Shown piece by piece: positions 41,037-51,260 of a stretch of 64,000 bases of DNA. The translations under genes were made by a program, and so were the position numbers. Every line of letters starts with the position of its first letter. The stretch's first letter is position 1. The stretch covers positions 124,001 through 188,000 of the forward strand of contig NZ_BDBH01000005.1 in the NCBI RefSeq assembly GCF_001612885.1, in the 5' to 3' direction. Source of the DNA: Nocardia harenae NBRC 108248 (GTDB taxonomy: Bacteria; Actinomycetota; Actinomycetes; Mycobacteriales; Mycobacteriaceae). The notes under the pieces were generated by a model. It had not been told where the DNA came from. It saw nothing but the letters and a program-made list of their open reading frames with translations, and did no database searches.

Positions 41037-42712
41037 ATCCGTGGCTGCGGCTGGACAAGCGGATGCTGCTGGTGCATCCGGTGAACGAGGTGATCAAGTA
41101 CGTTCCGGTGCTGATCGGGACGGTGATCCTCGGGGCGAGCAGCGGGAATCACGCGTGGAGCCTGATTCCGACCGGGCTCGTGGTCGGGCTCGCGCTCACC
41201 CGGTGGTTCACCACCACGTATCGGGTGGGGCCGACGCATGTGGAGTTGCGGACGGGGTTGCTCCAGCGGCGCAGGCTCTCGGTGCCGCGGTCGCGGATCC
41301 GGTCGGTGGATATCGAGGCGGATCTGCTGCATCGGGCGCTCGGGCTGGCGGTGCTGGCGATCGGGACCGGGCAGCAGGCGGAGGCCGGGGAGCGGTTCAA
41401 GCTGGACGCGCTGGACGCCCGGCTGGGGCCCGCGCTGCGGGCCGAGTTGCTGGCGAATCCGGTCGAGCCGGAGAAGGTTGCCGAGGAGCCGCCGGGGCGG
41501 GAGATCGGGCACTGGCGGGCGGTGTGGGTGCGGTACGCGCCGCTCTCGCTCACCGGGTTCGCGATCGTGGCGCCGGTGGCGGGGTTCGGGTTCCAGTACG
41601 GGTACGGGGAGCGGGTCGTCCGCTCGGCCGCGCACGGGGTGGCGGGCGGGAATATGGCGATCGGGGTCGCGGGGGTGGTGCTGCTGGTCGTGCTGATCGT
41701 CAGCGTGGCGGCCTGCGCGCAGTACCTGGCGACCTACTACGGGCTGCGGGTGCTGGACGACGGGCGGACGCTGCACCTGCGGCACGGCTTCTTCACGACC
41801 AGGCAGATCACGCTCGATCTGGCGCGGTTTCGCGGGGCGACGGTGAAGGAGCCGCTGCTGCTGCGGGCGGCGGGCGGGGCGCAGCTCGAGGCGATCATGA
41901 CCGGGGAGAACCCGCGGCAGCGGATCCTGCCGCAGGCGCCCGCGGTGCGGGTGCATCACACGCTGGCGCATCTGCTGACGCCGGCGGCGCGGCGGGTGGG
42001 GGCGCACGCGCCGGTGCTGGTTCCGGGGGAACCGGGGGACTTCGCCGCCGCGAGCGAGGTGAGCCGGTCCGGCGGCGGACCGGACACCGACGCGGACGAG
42101 GCCGGACAGGTCGGCGGCGCGCCGAACCCGGGTCGCGGGGCGCTCACGAAGCCGGACCCCGACCTGGCGGCGGACGGGGGTCCGGCTGGACCTGAGAACG
42201 TTCTGCCCGACGCTGCTCGGGCGCCGGGGTCGGTGATGCTGATTGCGCACGGCCCGGCGGCACGGTACCGGCGGTACACCCGCGCGGTGTGGCCCGCGGC
42301 GGCAACGGCGCTGGTCCCGCTCGTGGCGAGCATCGCCGGGGTGCACTACTCCCCCTGGTGGTGGCTGGCCCCGGTGGTGCTCACGCTGGCCGCGACGGCG
42401 TTGGCGGAGGATCGGTACCGCGGGCTCGGCCACGCCGTCCTCCCCGCGACCCCGGTCGCCCCGACCTGGCTGGTCACCCGCTCCGGCTCGCTCGACCGCG
42501 ACCGCGACTGCCTCGCCGCGCCGGGCGTCCTCGGCTGGACCATCCGCCAGTCGTTCTTCCAGCGCCGGGTCGGCCTCGCCACGCTGGTGGCGGCTACGGC
42601 GGCGGGCAAGAAGCGGTACCTGGTGCCGGACGTGCCGCTCGACCGGGCGAACGAGATCATCGAGCAGGTCACGCCGGGGCTGGCGGGCACCCGTCAGGTG
42701 CGGGCGACGTAG
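41033..42712 (+). CDS. Membrane protein with repeated bPH2 domains (YdbT-like)
   Basis: The 559-residue partner of the preceding gene has several pairs of hydrophobic helices separated by bPH2 domains: one at about residues 65-125 (VELRTGLLQRRRLSVPRSRI), a second at about 235-310 (LHLRHGFFTTRQITLDLARF) and a third near the C terminus (WLVTRSGSLDRD to QSFFQRRVGLATL). An unusual Asp/Gly/Pro-rich insertion of about 60 residues lies between the second and third. The GTG start is in a GTGA overlap. The 3' end overlaps the convergent small membrane gene by 19 bases. The YdbS/YdbT role is not established. Confidence 0.82.
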   Translation: MNPWLRLDKRMLLVHPVNEVIKYVPVLIGTVILGASSGNHAWSLIPTGLVVGLALTRWFTTTYRVGPTHVELRTGLLQRRRLSVPRSRIRSVDIEADLLHRALGLAVLAIGTGQQAEAGERFKLDALDARLGPALRAELLANPVEPEKVAEEPPGREIGHWRAVWVRYAPLSLTGFAIVAPVAGFGFQYGYGERVVRSAAHGVAGGNMAIGVAGVVLLVVLIVSVAACAQYLATYYGLRVLDDGRTLHLRHGFFTTRQITLDLARFRGATVKEPLLLRAAGGAQLEAIMTGENPRQRILPQAPAVRVHHTLAHLLTPAARRVGAHAPVLVPGEPGDFAAASEVSRSGGGPDTDADEAGQVGGAPNPGRGALTKPDPDLAADGGPAGPENVLPDAARAPGSVMLIAHGPAARYRRYTRAVWPAAATALVPLVASIAGVHYSPWWWLAPVVLTLAATALAEDRYRGLGHAVLPATPVAPTWLVTRSGSLDRDRDCLAAPGVLGWTIRQSFFQRRVGLATLVAATAAGKKRYLVPDVPLDRANEIIEQVTPGLAGTRQVRAT

Positions 42713-43059
42713 ACCATCGGCGGCACCAACCCGCAGAAGAGCAGCAGCAACGTCTGCCAGTTGCTGCCGAGCAGCACGTCGCCCCCGGGCCCGCTGGTCG
42801 CGCAGATCAGGAACCCGAGCGTCCACACCAGCAGCGGCAGCAACCGCAGGCCGACCCGCGAGCTGACCGTGCCCGCCGCGTACACCAGCCCGACATTCAC
42901 CGCCCCGGCGATGACCGCGGAGATCGGAAACGCCACCGACCCGATGTAGCTGGGCAGATACAGCACCTCGAGTACCAGCGTCAACAGCGCGTCGACGGCG
43001 AGCACCACCAGGATGATCGGGGCCAGGGCGGTGAAGAGCGGCCGGGTCGCCGTGGTCAC
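42694..43059 (-). CDS. Four-helix membrane protein (Rv1171-like)
   Basis: The 121-residue protein is mostly hydrophobic with four predicted membrane helices (about 8-33, 40-62, 70-90, 98-117) and a C-terminal VPPMVYVART. The GTG start is in a GTGA overlap with the stop of the small gene before it, which in turn overlaps mshB, so it is the last gene of the lpqW-mshB unit. Its position matches Rv1171, next to mshB in M. tuberculosis. Function unknown. Its end overlaps the convergent PH-domain gene. Confidence 0.78.
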   Translation of the reverse strand: MTTATRPLFTALAPIILVVLAVDALLTLVLEVLYLPSYIGSVAFPISAVIAGAVNVGLVYAAGTVSSRVGLRLLPLLVWTLGFLICATSGPGGDVLLGSNWQTLLLLFCGLVPPMVYVART

Positions 43060-43247
43060 GGAACCGGCGGGAACCCGAGCAGCTCGAGCAGGTGGCTCTG
43101 CATGTCGACGAAGGCGTAGAGCGCCGACATGTACATCTCGTGCTGCTGCGCGCCGTTCGGCCGCAGGGTGTCGACGAAGGCGGCGATGGCGTTCTGGAGG
43201 TCCCAGTTATACATGGGCGAAGTGTATGCCCCGGTGGCGCGGGTCAC
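43056..43247 (-). CDS. Small conserved protein between mshB and the membrane gene
   Basis: The 63-residue product (52 if it starts at ATG 43214) is helical and amphipathic, with MYNWDLQNAIAAFVDTLRP and HEMYMSALYAFVDMQSHLLE. GTG 43247 overlaps the mshB stop by four bases, and the stop overlaps the next start by four bases, so it is embedded in a chain of coupled genes. This arrangement argues for a real gene in spite of its size. No family is recognised; a soluble partner for the membrane protein is a reasonable idea. Confidence 0.7.
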   Translation of the reverse strand: MTRATGAYTSPMYNWDLQNAIAAFVDTLRPNGAQQHEMYMSALYAFVDMQSHLLELLGFPPVP

Positions 43248-44164
43248 GCCGGGCTCTGCGCCGGTTCGGCGGAATCCGAGAAACCGGGCAATCCGGCGAA
43301 CAGGTCGTCCTCGCGGCCGTCCGGGCCGACCGGGCCGAGCTCGCCGCGGACCAGCACGAAGTGCTCCTCCGGGAGGACCGGCTGGGCGACGCCGTTGGAG
43401 AGCGCGAACTCCCGGCCGGATGGCGCGAGCGTGACCTGGGTGGCGTGCGCGCGCAGCGCGGCGCGCTTGGCGGCCAGCTCCTCTGCGACATCGATCGCGG
43501 TCGTCACGGTGCTGCCGGGCACGCCGGGGAGTTCGTCCTCGGCGGGCAGCCGCCAGCCGGGCGGGAGTTTGCCCGGCAGGCCGTCGACGGTGCGGCGGGC
43601 CAGCGCGGTGGTGTGCTGGCGGAGCAGGTCGGCGTCGGTGACGGTCCAGTAGAACTTGGGCACCTCCCAGCCCCGGTCGGCGGCCGCGGCCACGGCGGCG
43701 GTGGTGATCTCGTGCGCGCGGATGTGGTCGGGGTGGCCGTACCCGCCGTGCGGGTCGTAGCTGACCACCACGCGCGGCTTGCGCTCCAGCAGCTCCGAGG
43801 TGAGGGCCTGCACCGCGGCCTGCCCGGAGTGGATGAACGCGCGCGGGTTCGAGGCGGACGGGGTGCCGGCCATGCCGGAATCGCGCCAGCGGCCCGCGCC
43901 GCCGAGGAAGACGGGCGGGCCCGCGTCCAGGGCGGCGAGCGCCCGGGTGAGCTCGAGCACCCGATACCCGCCGAGCTGGTCCGCGTGCTCGACGGTGAGC
44001 TGGGCCCAGCGCTCGCCGATCACCTCGCCCTCCTCGCCGAGCGTGCAGGTGACCACGGCGACCGGGATGCCACGGCGGCGATAGTGCGCGATGGTGCCGC
44101 CGGTGGTGATGGTCTCGTCGTCGGGGTGCGCGTGCACGAGCAGCAGCCCGCCGGTGGCGATCAC
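43244..44164 (-). CDS. mshB: N-acetyl-GlcNAc-Ins deacetylase, mycothiol biosynthesis
   Basis: It removes the acetyl group from GlcNAc-inositol, the second specific step of mycothiol synthesis. The 306-residue LmbE-like zinc deacetylase has the HAHPDDE motif at residues 11-17 and the third ligand in GGYGHPDHIRAHE. GTG 44164 overlaps the lpqW stop by four bases, which decides the start over one five codons upstream. Neighbourhood (Rv1170, Rv1166) and motifs agree. Mycothiol is the main thiol buffer of this group. Confidence 0.94.
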   Translation of the reverse strand: MIATGGLLLVHAHPDDETITTGGTIAHYRRRGIPVAVVTCTLGEEGEVIGERWAQLTVEHADQLGGYRVLELTRALAALDAGPPVFLGGAGRWRDSGMAGTPSASNPRAFIHSGQAAVQALTSELLERKPRVVVSYDPHGGYGHPDHIRAHEITTAAVAAAADRGWEVPKFYWTVTDADLLRQHTTALARRTVDGLPGKLPPGWRLPAEDELPGVPGSTVTTAIDVAEELAAKRAALRAHATQVTLAPSGREFALSNGVAQPVLPEEHFVLVRGELGPVGPDGREDDLFAGLPGFSDSAEPAQSPA

Positions 44165-45966
44165 GGCAGCCGCCGCCACATCGCCGCGTCGCCGAAGATG
44201 CCGACCTGGATGGCGCCGCTCAGCGAGGCGCCGTCCACGCGCGGGCCCGCGGCGGCGACCACGTTGTCCTGCATGATCGGCAGCACCGTATTGAGCGCCC
44301 AGAGTTTGGGCTCGGCGTCGGCGAGCACCATGCCGACGTCGATGCCGCGCAGCGCGGCGTCGATGGCGGGTTGCAGGGTCGGGTCGCAGACGCCGGAGAG
44401 GTTGCTCGGGGCCTGCCTGGCCGCCTCGAGCTCGGCGGGCTCCTCATCGCCGTCGCCGAGCACGGGGCGCGGGGGCGGGCAGCCGTAGCGGGAGGCGAGC
44501 ACGGTGGCGGGGTCGGAGCCCGCGACCTCCCAGCCGACGAGGACGTCGACGGTGCCATCGACCAGTTCCCTGCCGTACAGCTCGTCGGCGGGGAGGCTGC
44601 GCACGGTGGCGTCGATACCTGCGCTGCGCAGCTGGTCGGCGGCGGTATTGGCGACCGCGAGGGTGCTGGCGTCCTGCTCGACCGCGCCGATCCGGACGGT
44701 GAGCGCCCTGCCGTTCTTGCCGACGGTGCGCGGCTGCGGGGCGGGCGAGGTCGCGGACGACGCGACCGGCGTCTCGGGGGCGCGGCCGAAACCGGCCTCG
44801 GCGAGCATGGCGAAGGCTTGCTCGGCACTCGGCCGGGGCGGCGCGGTCGGCACGTAGCCGGGGTCGGAGGGGGCCAGGATCTGGGCCTTGGCCGGCTCGT
44901 ACCAGTCGCCGGTCTGGGCGCCGACGGTGGCGAGCAGGGTGGGGTCGAGCAGCGCGAGCACGGCGGCGCGCACCCGGGGGTCGCCGAGGTCGCCGGAGCG
45001 GCCGTTCAGCACCATCTGCATGACCCGCGACTGCGGCATGATGCCGGTGCGCACCGAGGGGATGGCGGCGAGCTGCGCGCGGGTGGCGACGCCGCCGTGC
45101 ACCAGCGCCATCTGGGTGTCGTTGGTGCGCAGCGAGCCGGCCAGCTGGGCGGTGGTGCCGCCGCGGCGAAGCAGGATCTGGTCCGGGACCGCGGGGGTGC
45201 CCCAGTAGCGGTCGTTGCGCTCCAGCAGGATCTCCTCGCGGCCGGGGTCGGCCGAGCGGATGCCGAACGGGCCGCCGGCGACGCGGACGCCGTTGACCTC
45301 GCCGTTCATCCCGCGCTCGAAGCCGCCGGGGGCGTCCTTGAGCAGGTGCGACGGCAGCAGGTTGGCGAAGAGTTCGCGCCAGGCGGGGTAGGGCTGGGTG
45401 AGCGTGACGGTCACGGTCTTGCCGCCCGCCGAGGAATCCACGTCCTCGATGAGCCGGTAGCCGGCCGGGTCGGTGACGCCGGGCTGGGAGATCATCTCCT
45501 GCCACAGGTAGCGGAAGTCCTCGGCGGCGATCGGGGCGCCGTCCGACCAGCTGGCCTCGTTGCGCAGCCGGTAGGTGATGGTGAAGGGCTCCTGGGCGGA
45601 GATGTCCGCCGCGGTGACCAGCGCGGCGTCCGGCACCCAGTCGGTGGCGCCGGGCGCGGCCAGGCTGGGGACCGGGCGGAACGGGCTGGGCAGCACCATG
45701 GAGGCGATGGCCGATGTGGCCTGCGACTGGTCCGCCCGCAGGTGCGGGTTGAAGGCGCTGCCGATGCTGTCCAGGGCGACCACGACGGTCGTCGCGGCGG
45801 GTTTCACCGGGGTGGTCTGCGGGCTGTTGGTGCTCTCGATCGGCGGCGGCGGGTTCGCCGCGCAGCCGCCGACCAGCCCCGCCAGGGCAACCAGGGCGAG
45901 CGCGGTGCGCGCTGCTCCCCGGTACCAGATCCGCGCACGACGGCGTGCGCGCTTGCTCCCACCCAT
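44161..45966 (-). CDS. lpqW: LpqW-like lipoprotein, peptide-type substrate-binding fold
   Basis: The 601-residue protein has an Arg-rich N terminus, a signal helix and the lipobox LVGGC near residue 35, then a complete family 5 extracellular solute-binding (OppA) fold with WSDGAPIAAEDFRYLW and ERNDRYWG motifs. M. tuberculosis LpqW (Rv1166) uses this fold to control the branch between phosphatidylinositol mannosides and lipoarabinomannan rather than transport. ATG 45966 is preferred over a frame extending 23 residues upstream. It is first in the lpqW-mshB chain and follows typA by 74 bases. pimE, of the same lipid pathway, lies nearby. Confidence 0.88.
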   Translation of the reverse strand: MGGSKRARRRARIWYRGAARTALALVALAGLVGGCAANPPPPIESTNSPQTTPVKPAATTVVVALDSIGSAFNPHLRADQSQATSAIASMVLPSPFRPVPSLAAPGATDWVPDAALVTAADISAQEPFTITYRLRNEASWSDGAPIAAEDFRYLWQEMISQPGVTDPAGYRLIEDVDSSAGGKTVTVTLTQPYPAWRELFANLLPSHLLKDAPGGFERGMNGEVNGVRVAGGPFGIRSADPGREEILLERNDRYWGTPAVPDQILLRRGGTTAQLAGSLRTNDTQMALVHGGVATRAQLAAIPSVRTGIMPQSRVMQMVLNGRSGDLGDPRVRAAVLALLDPTLLATVGAQTGDWYEPAKAQILAPSDPGYVPTAPPRPSAEQAFAMLAEAGFGRAPETPVASSATSPAPQPRTVGKNGRALTVRIGAVEQDASTLAVANTAADQLRSAGIDATVRSLPADELYGRELVDGTVDVLVGWEVAGSDPATVLASRYGCPPPRPVLGDGDEEPAELEAARQAPSNLSGVCDPTLQPAIDAALRGIDVGMVLADAEPKLWALNTVLPIMQDNVVAAAGPRVDGASLSGAIQVGIFGDAAMWRRLP

Positions 45967-46039
45967 CACCACGCCACGGACTCTACTGGGCCGTCCCGCA
46001 TCCGGCTGCGGCGCGGGACGGCTTCCACCCGGCACGGAT

Positions 46040-47941
<1,902 letters not shown>

Positions 47942-48091
47942 GCCGGATCCTCCTGCTGTTGGTGTGCGGTGCCGGCCGCCGCGAAAATAAGGGCGAGGAC
48001 GGAACTCGCCGGGCATACGGCCGGGTCACACACTACCGGCAGGTCGCTCTCGGCTCGCGGTCGCGTGCGGGGTGTTCTCGCCCACGCAAAG

Positions 48092-48110
48092 TTAGGCTAA
48101 GCTAACCAAC
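48092..48110 (+). promoter_or_regulatory. IdeR/DtxR iron box
   Basis: TTAGGCTAAGCTAACCAAC matches the 19-base IdeR/DtxR consensus TTAGGTTAGGCTAACCTAA at 15 positions, including both inner half-sites. It ends directly before the GTG of the small gene at 48111, so bound repressor would block transcription start. typA lies on the other side. Confidence 0.75.
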
Positions 48111-48284
48111 GTGGGCATCAAGGTCGAGAAGGTTTCCACGCTGAAACCGAAGAAGAAGTGCTGTCGGAAGAAGACGCGCTGCGTGAAGTGCCCCGTGGTC
48201 ATCATGCGGATGAAGAAGCTGGAGGCAGCGGGCGTCTCCGGCAAGGACTTGAAGAAGGGGCTGAAAGCCGCGCGCGCCGCGTAG
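48111..48284 (+). CDS. 57-residue Cys/Lys-rich protein under an iron box
   Basis: The product reads VGIKVEKVSTLKPKKKCC, then RKKTRCVKCPVVIMRMKKLE, then a Lys/Ala-rich helix ending KAARAA. It has four cysteines in the pattern CC-x5-C-x2-C and nineteen or so basic residues, so metal binding, nucleic acid binding or both are plausible. It is too short for most gene callers, but the GTG adjoins a near-consensus IdeR box, codon use is good and the frame is clean. From memory similar small proteins exist in other actinobacteria without assigned function. Expected to be induced by iron starvation. Confidence 0.75.
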   Translation: MGIKVEKVSTLKPKKKCCRKKTRCVKCPVVIMRMKKLEAAGVSGKDLKKGLKAARAA

Positions 48285-48316
48285 CTTCGCGCCGCTTCAG
48301 CGGGTACCCAGGGTTC

Positions 48317-48613
48317 ATGGGTACGCCACTGCTTTCCGATTCCGAGATCACCGAGGCGCTGTCCGAGCTGGACGGCTGGTCCCGCGAGGGTGCCTCGATC
48401 ACCCGCGCGATCGAGGCCGATTCCTTCCTCTCCGGCATCGATCTGGTGCGCCGGGTCGCCGAGGCCGCCGAGGCGGCGGACCACCACCCCGACATCGATA
48501 TCCGGTGGCGCACCGTCACCTACTCCCTCTCCACGCACTCCGCGGGCGGGCTCACGGCACAGGACGTGGCGCTGGCTCGGGAGATCGATCGGCTGGCTCG
48601 GCCCGGCGGCTGA
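48317..48613 (+). CDS. phhB: 4a-hydroxytetrahydrobiopterin dehydratase (PCD/DCoH)
   Basis: It dehydrates pterin-4a-carbinolamine formed by pterin-dependent hydroxylases. The 98-residue protein has the family signature ADHHPDIDIRWRTVTYSLSTH, with the catalytic histidine pair, and the usual N-terminal WSREGASITR strand. The ATG at 48317 is the conserved start. It corresponds to Rv1159A next to pimE. Its 3' end overlaps the convergent pimE gene by 62 bases, an unusually long overlap that is also seen as tight packing in mycobacteria. Confidence 0.9.
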   Translation: MGTPLLSDSEITEALSELDGWSREGASITRAIEADSFLSGIDLVRRVAEAAEAADHHPDIDIRWRTVTYSLSTHSAGGLTAQDVALAREIDRLARPGG

Positions 48614-49775
48614 GCCGCCCCGCGCGGATCATCCACAGGTAGGTGGCCACGGCGCCGATCACATCGACGGCGCCGAGCCAGGAGAGCACGGCCGGGCGCG
48701 GGATGGTCCAGATGGAGTCCTGGAAGAAGGAGAGGATCCAGGGCACCCCGATCAGGGTGGTCACCAGCCAGTAGCCGGCCAGGAGCCGCGCTCCCGCCGC
48801 CTGCCGCAGCGGGCCGTAGAGCAGCCAGAGCACCGTCGGCACCAGCCAGACCCAGTGGTGCGACCAGGAGATCGGCGACACCAGCAACCCGAAGATCTGC
48901 ACCACGATGAGGGTGCCGAGCAGGTCGTCGGCGGCGAGCGCGCGCCAGGCGAGGAAGGCCAGCACCGCCGCGACCAGCACCGCCGCGATCCACACCGGAC
49001 CGCTCTCGACATCGTGCCCGAGCAGCCGGCTGAGCATGCCGCGCAGCGACTGGTTCCACACCGACCCCACCGGGCCGATCCGGCTCGCGTCGCCGAGCAG
49101 CGTGGTGAAGTAGCGCCTGGCGTCCGCCGGGGCCACCAGAAAGCTGAACCCGACCGTCGCGCCGAACACCACCGCCGAGAAGATCGCGGTGAGCCAGCGC
49201 TTGCGCGCCACGAAGTACAGCCCGGTGATGGCAGGCGTCAGCTTGATTCCGGCGATCAGCCCGACCAGCCCGCCGGAAACCCACCACCTGCCGCTGCGCA
49301 CCGCGAGCATCGCGCCGAGCACGAGGAAGACATTGACCTGGCCGTAGTCGATGGTGGTGCGCACCGGCTCGGTCCACATCCCGATCGCCGTCCACCAGAT
49401 CGCCGCGGTGCGCCACCCCGGCTCGGCCGCGACCTCTCTCCCCAGCAGCAACTCGAAGCTGATCCGGATCACCGCGTAGAGCCCGGCCACGATGGCGAGC
49501 AGCCAGCCCACCGCGACCAGGGTGAAGGGGAGGTAGTGCAGCGGCAGGAAGACCAGGGCGGCGAACGGCGGGTAGGTGAAGGGCAGCGGGAAGTCGGGGG
49601 TCTTCTCCGAGTAGGTGAAGTCGTAGAGGGTGTCGTTCAGCAGCGCGGCCGAGCCGTCCACGTAGACGTGCAGGTCGACGACGTTCATCCCGTTCGGGAC
49701 GAAGAGCAGCCAGGAGAGGCGGGCGAGCACGGAGAGCCCCAGCACCGCGACGGCCCAGCGCAGGTGTCGATTCAC
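48552..49775 (-). CDS. pimE: Polyprenol-phosphate-mannose-dependent mannosyltransferase PimE
   Basis: PimE adds the fifth mannose in phosphatidylinositol mannoside synthesis on the outer side of the membrane. The 407-residue GT-C (GT87) protein has about ten hydrophobic helices and the catalytic first loop with Asp in NVVDLHVYVDGSAAL near residue 34; SPISWSHHWVWL near residue 300 is typical. The start is GTG 49775. It is convergent with phhB and divergent from the secreted protein gene, as Rv1159 is in M. tuberculosis. The 305 bases between this start and 50081 show no gene or clear regulatory site. Confidence 0.92.
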   Translation of the reverse strand: MNRHLRWAVAVLGLSVLARLSWLLFVPNGMNVVDLHVYVDGSAALLNDTLYDFTYSEKTPDFPLPFTYPPFAALVFLPLHYLPFTLVAVGWLLAIVAGLYAVIRISFELLLGREVAAEPGWRTAAIWWTAIGMWTEPVRTTIDYGQVNVFLVLGAMLAVRSGRWWVSGGLVGLIAGIKLTPAITGLYFVARKRWLTAIFSAVVFGATVGFSFLVAPADARRYFTTLLGDASRIGPVGSVWNQSLRGMLSRLLGHDVESGPVWIAAVLVAAVLAFLAWRALAADDLLGTLIVVQIFGLLVSPISWSHHWVWLVPTVLWLLYGPLRQAAGARLLAGYWLVTTLIGVPWILSFFQDSIWTIPRPAVLSWLGAVDVIGAVATYLWMIRAGRLSRRAEPADRSPEPAPRPVP

Positions 49776-50080
49776 ATCGCGAGCTTTCGATAAAGCCGCG
49801 GCGGGATCCGGCGCGACGGCGGGAAGGGCTGCTTCACCTTAGCCGGGGCCGGCCCGGCGCGGCGTGCCCGGTCCGGGCGCGCAGCGCAGTAACATGAGTC
49901 ACACTGTCAACTCCGGTAACAGCCGATCGAGTGTCTCATCCAGCGCTCCGGCTGCTCGACGCGCGCATCGGGGCGGTGGCGCTGTACACACGGCGGCGTT
50001 GTCCCTAAAGTGACCCCGACACGATGGCGTTCTCGCCTTCGCGTCCCCCGATGTAACCGAAGGTAAGGACGGCTAGCCCA

Positions 50081-50866
50081 GTGCTTCGCACCCGATCGCG
50101 GATCGCCCTTTCCGCGCTCGCCCTCGCGGCGAGCGCCACTCTGGCCGTGCCCGCAACCTCGGTGGCCGCCCCGGCTCCGGCGGCGACCGCGGCCGGCTAC
50201 AGCGTGCCGATGGTTCCCGAGGGGGTCCCGGTGGACGCGCTCGCCGCGCTCGCCCCGGCCATCGCAGGCGCCATCGCAGGCCCGGCGGATATCGCCGAGG
50301 GCCCGCAGGCCGTCATCCTGGACCAGGCGAGGGCACTGCTGGCGAGCCTGAACCTGCCGCCGCAGATCCGTTCGACGCTCGAGCGGATCATCACGTTCCT
50401 GGACGGCAGCGGCGGCGGTGGCCCGGAGATCCCGGACGACGGCCCGGCCATCGCGCAGTTCCTCTACCCGTCGATCGGCAGGGGCTGCATCAGCGCCACG
50501 GCCGACTCGATCGGCACCGCGCTGGCGGTCCCCGGCCCGGCCCAGCTGCCGCCGCCCGGCCCGGCCGCCGGCCAGACCGGCTTCGTCTTCACCGCGCTCG
50601 GCACCAAGTCGCCGACCGCGGTACAGAACCCGCCGTTCACCGTGCAGTGGCTGAACCTGGACACCAGGCAGTCCGGGGTGCAGGTGCTCACCGACGAGGC
50701 GAAGATCAACCCGGGTGGCCCGGCCACGCTCTCGGCCATCGTCGACACCGGCCGCGGCCGGGTCGCCGCCGTTGTCTCCGGTTCGCTGACCACCCAGGCC
50801 GACGAGGCCTCGGAGCCGCGCACCTGCTCGTTCCTGCCGACGCTCGGATTCTTCACCGTCGCCTGA
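50081..50866 (+). CDS. Secreted Ala/Pro-rich protein (Rv1158c-like)
   Basis: The 261-residue protein has a Sec signal peptide (about residues 1-30, cleavage after SVAA) and a mature part starting with a Pro/Ala-rich segment. A central GSGGGG linker (about residue 110) is followed by a conserved C-terminal domain with two cysteines (GRGCISATAD and PRTCSFLP) that may form a disulfide. Location next to pimE matches the secreted proteins Rv1157c/Rv1158c. Function is unknown. The start is GTG. A perfect 14-base hairpin 15 bases after the stop ends the transcript. Confidence 0.82.
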   Translation: MLRTRSRIALSALALAASATLAVPATSVAAPAPAATAAGYSVPMVPEGVPVDALAALAPAIAGAIAGPADIAEGPQAVILDQARALLASLNLPPQIRSTLERIITFLDGSGGGGPEIPDDGPAIAQFLYPSIGRGCISATADSIGTALAVPGPAQLPPPGPAAGQTGFVFTALGTKSPTAVQNPPFTVQWLNLDTRQSGVQVLTDEAKINPGGPATLSAIVDTGRGRVAAVVSGSLTTQADEASEPRTCSFLPTLGFFTVA

Positions 50867-50880
50867 TATTCCCGCCGTCG

Positions 50881-50913
50881 CAACGCCCCGCGAGCCACGC
50901 TCGCGGGGCGTTG
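50881..50913 (+). terminator. Perfect hairpin terminator after the secreted protein gene
   Basis: CAACGCCCCGCGAG (50881-50894) pairs fully with CTCGCGGGGCGTTG (50900-50913) across a five-base loop. The stem starts 15 bases after the stop codon. No T run follows. Confidence 0.85.
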
Positions 50914-50935
50914 TGATGTGTGATAGACCACACGC

Positions 50936-51256
50936 ATGGTGAGCACCAAACGGTCGATCCGGAGCAGGCGATCGCTGCTGTCCATTCGGTCCGAGGGGTC
51001 GATCCTGTCGATCGGCTCGGCCTACTCGATCCTGTCGGTGGGCAGCGTGGGGTCGGTGCTCTCGGTCGGCTCGGTGGGGTCGTTCGGCTCGCTGCTCTCG
51101 TCCGGGTCGTTCCTCAGCCTCGGCTCCGCGCTCTCCGGGCTCTCCCGCTGGTCGCTGCTGTCCTGGCGCGGGGTGCACGCCGAGCCGGAGCGCAGGCCGG
51201 TGCTGCGCGTCGTCCCCGACGCGGAGCCGGATCCGGTGCGGCACAGCCAGACTTAG
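50936..51256 (+). CDS. Ser/Gly repeat protein (SILSIGS-type)
   Basis: The 106-residue protein has a basic start (STKRSIRSRRSLLS) and then about 50 residues built from near-repeats of four to six residues, such as SILSIGS, SVGSVGS and SVLSVGS, that alternate small polar and aliphatic residues. A plain tail (AEPERRPVLRVVPDAE) follows. The pattern could form a narrow beta-solenoid or amyloid-like stack with Ser ladders. From memory, similar SILSIGS repeats occur in other actinobacterial proteins without assigned role. No signal peptide is seen. It follows a terminator and has its own ATG. Confidence 0.65.
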   Translation: MVSTKRSIRSRRSLLSIRSEGSILSIGSAYSILSVGSVGSVLSVGSVGSFGSLLSSGSFLSLGSALSGLSRWSLLSWRGVHAEPERRPVLRVVPDAEPDPVRHSQT

Positions 51257-51260
51257 CCGG

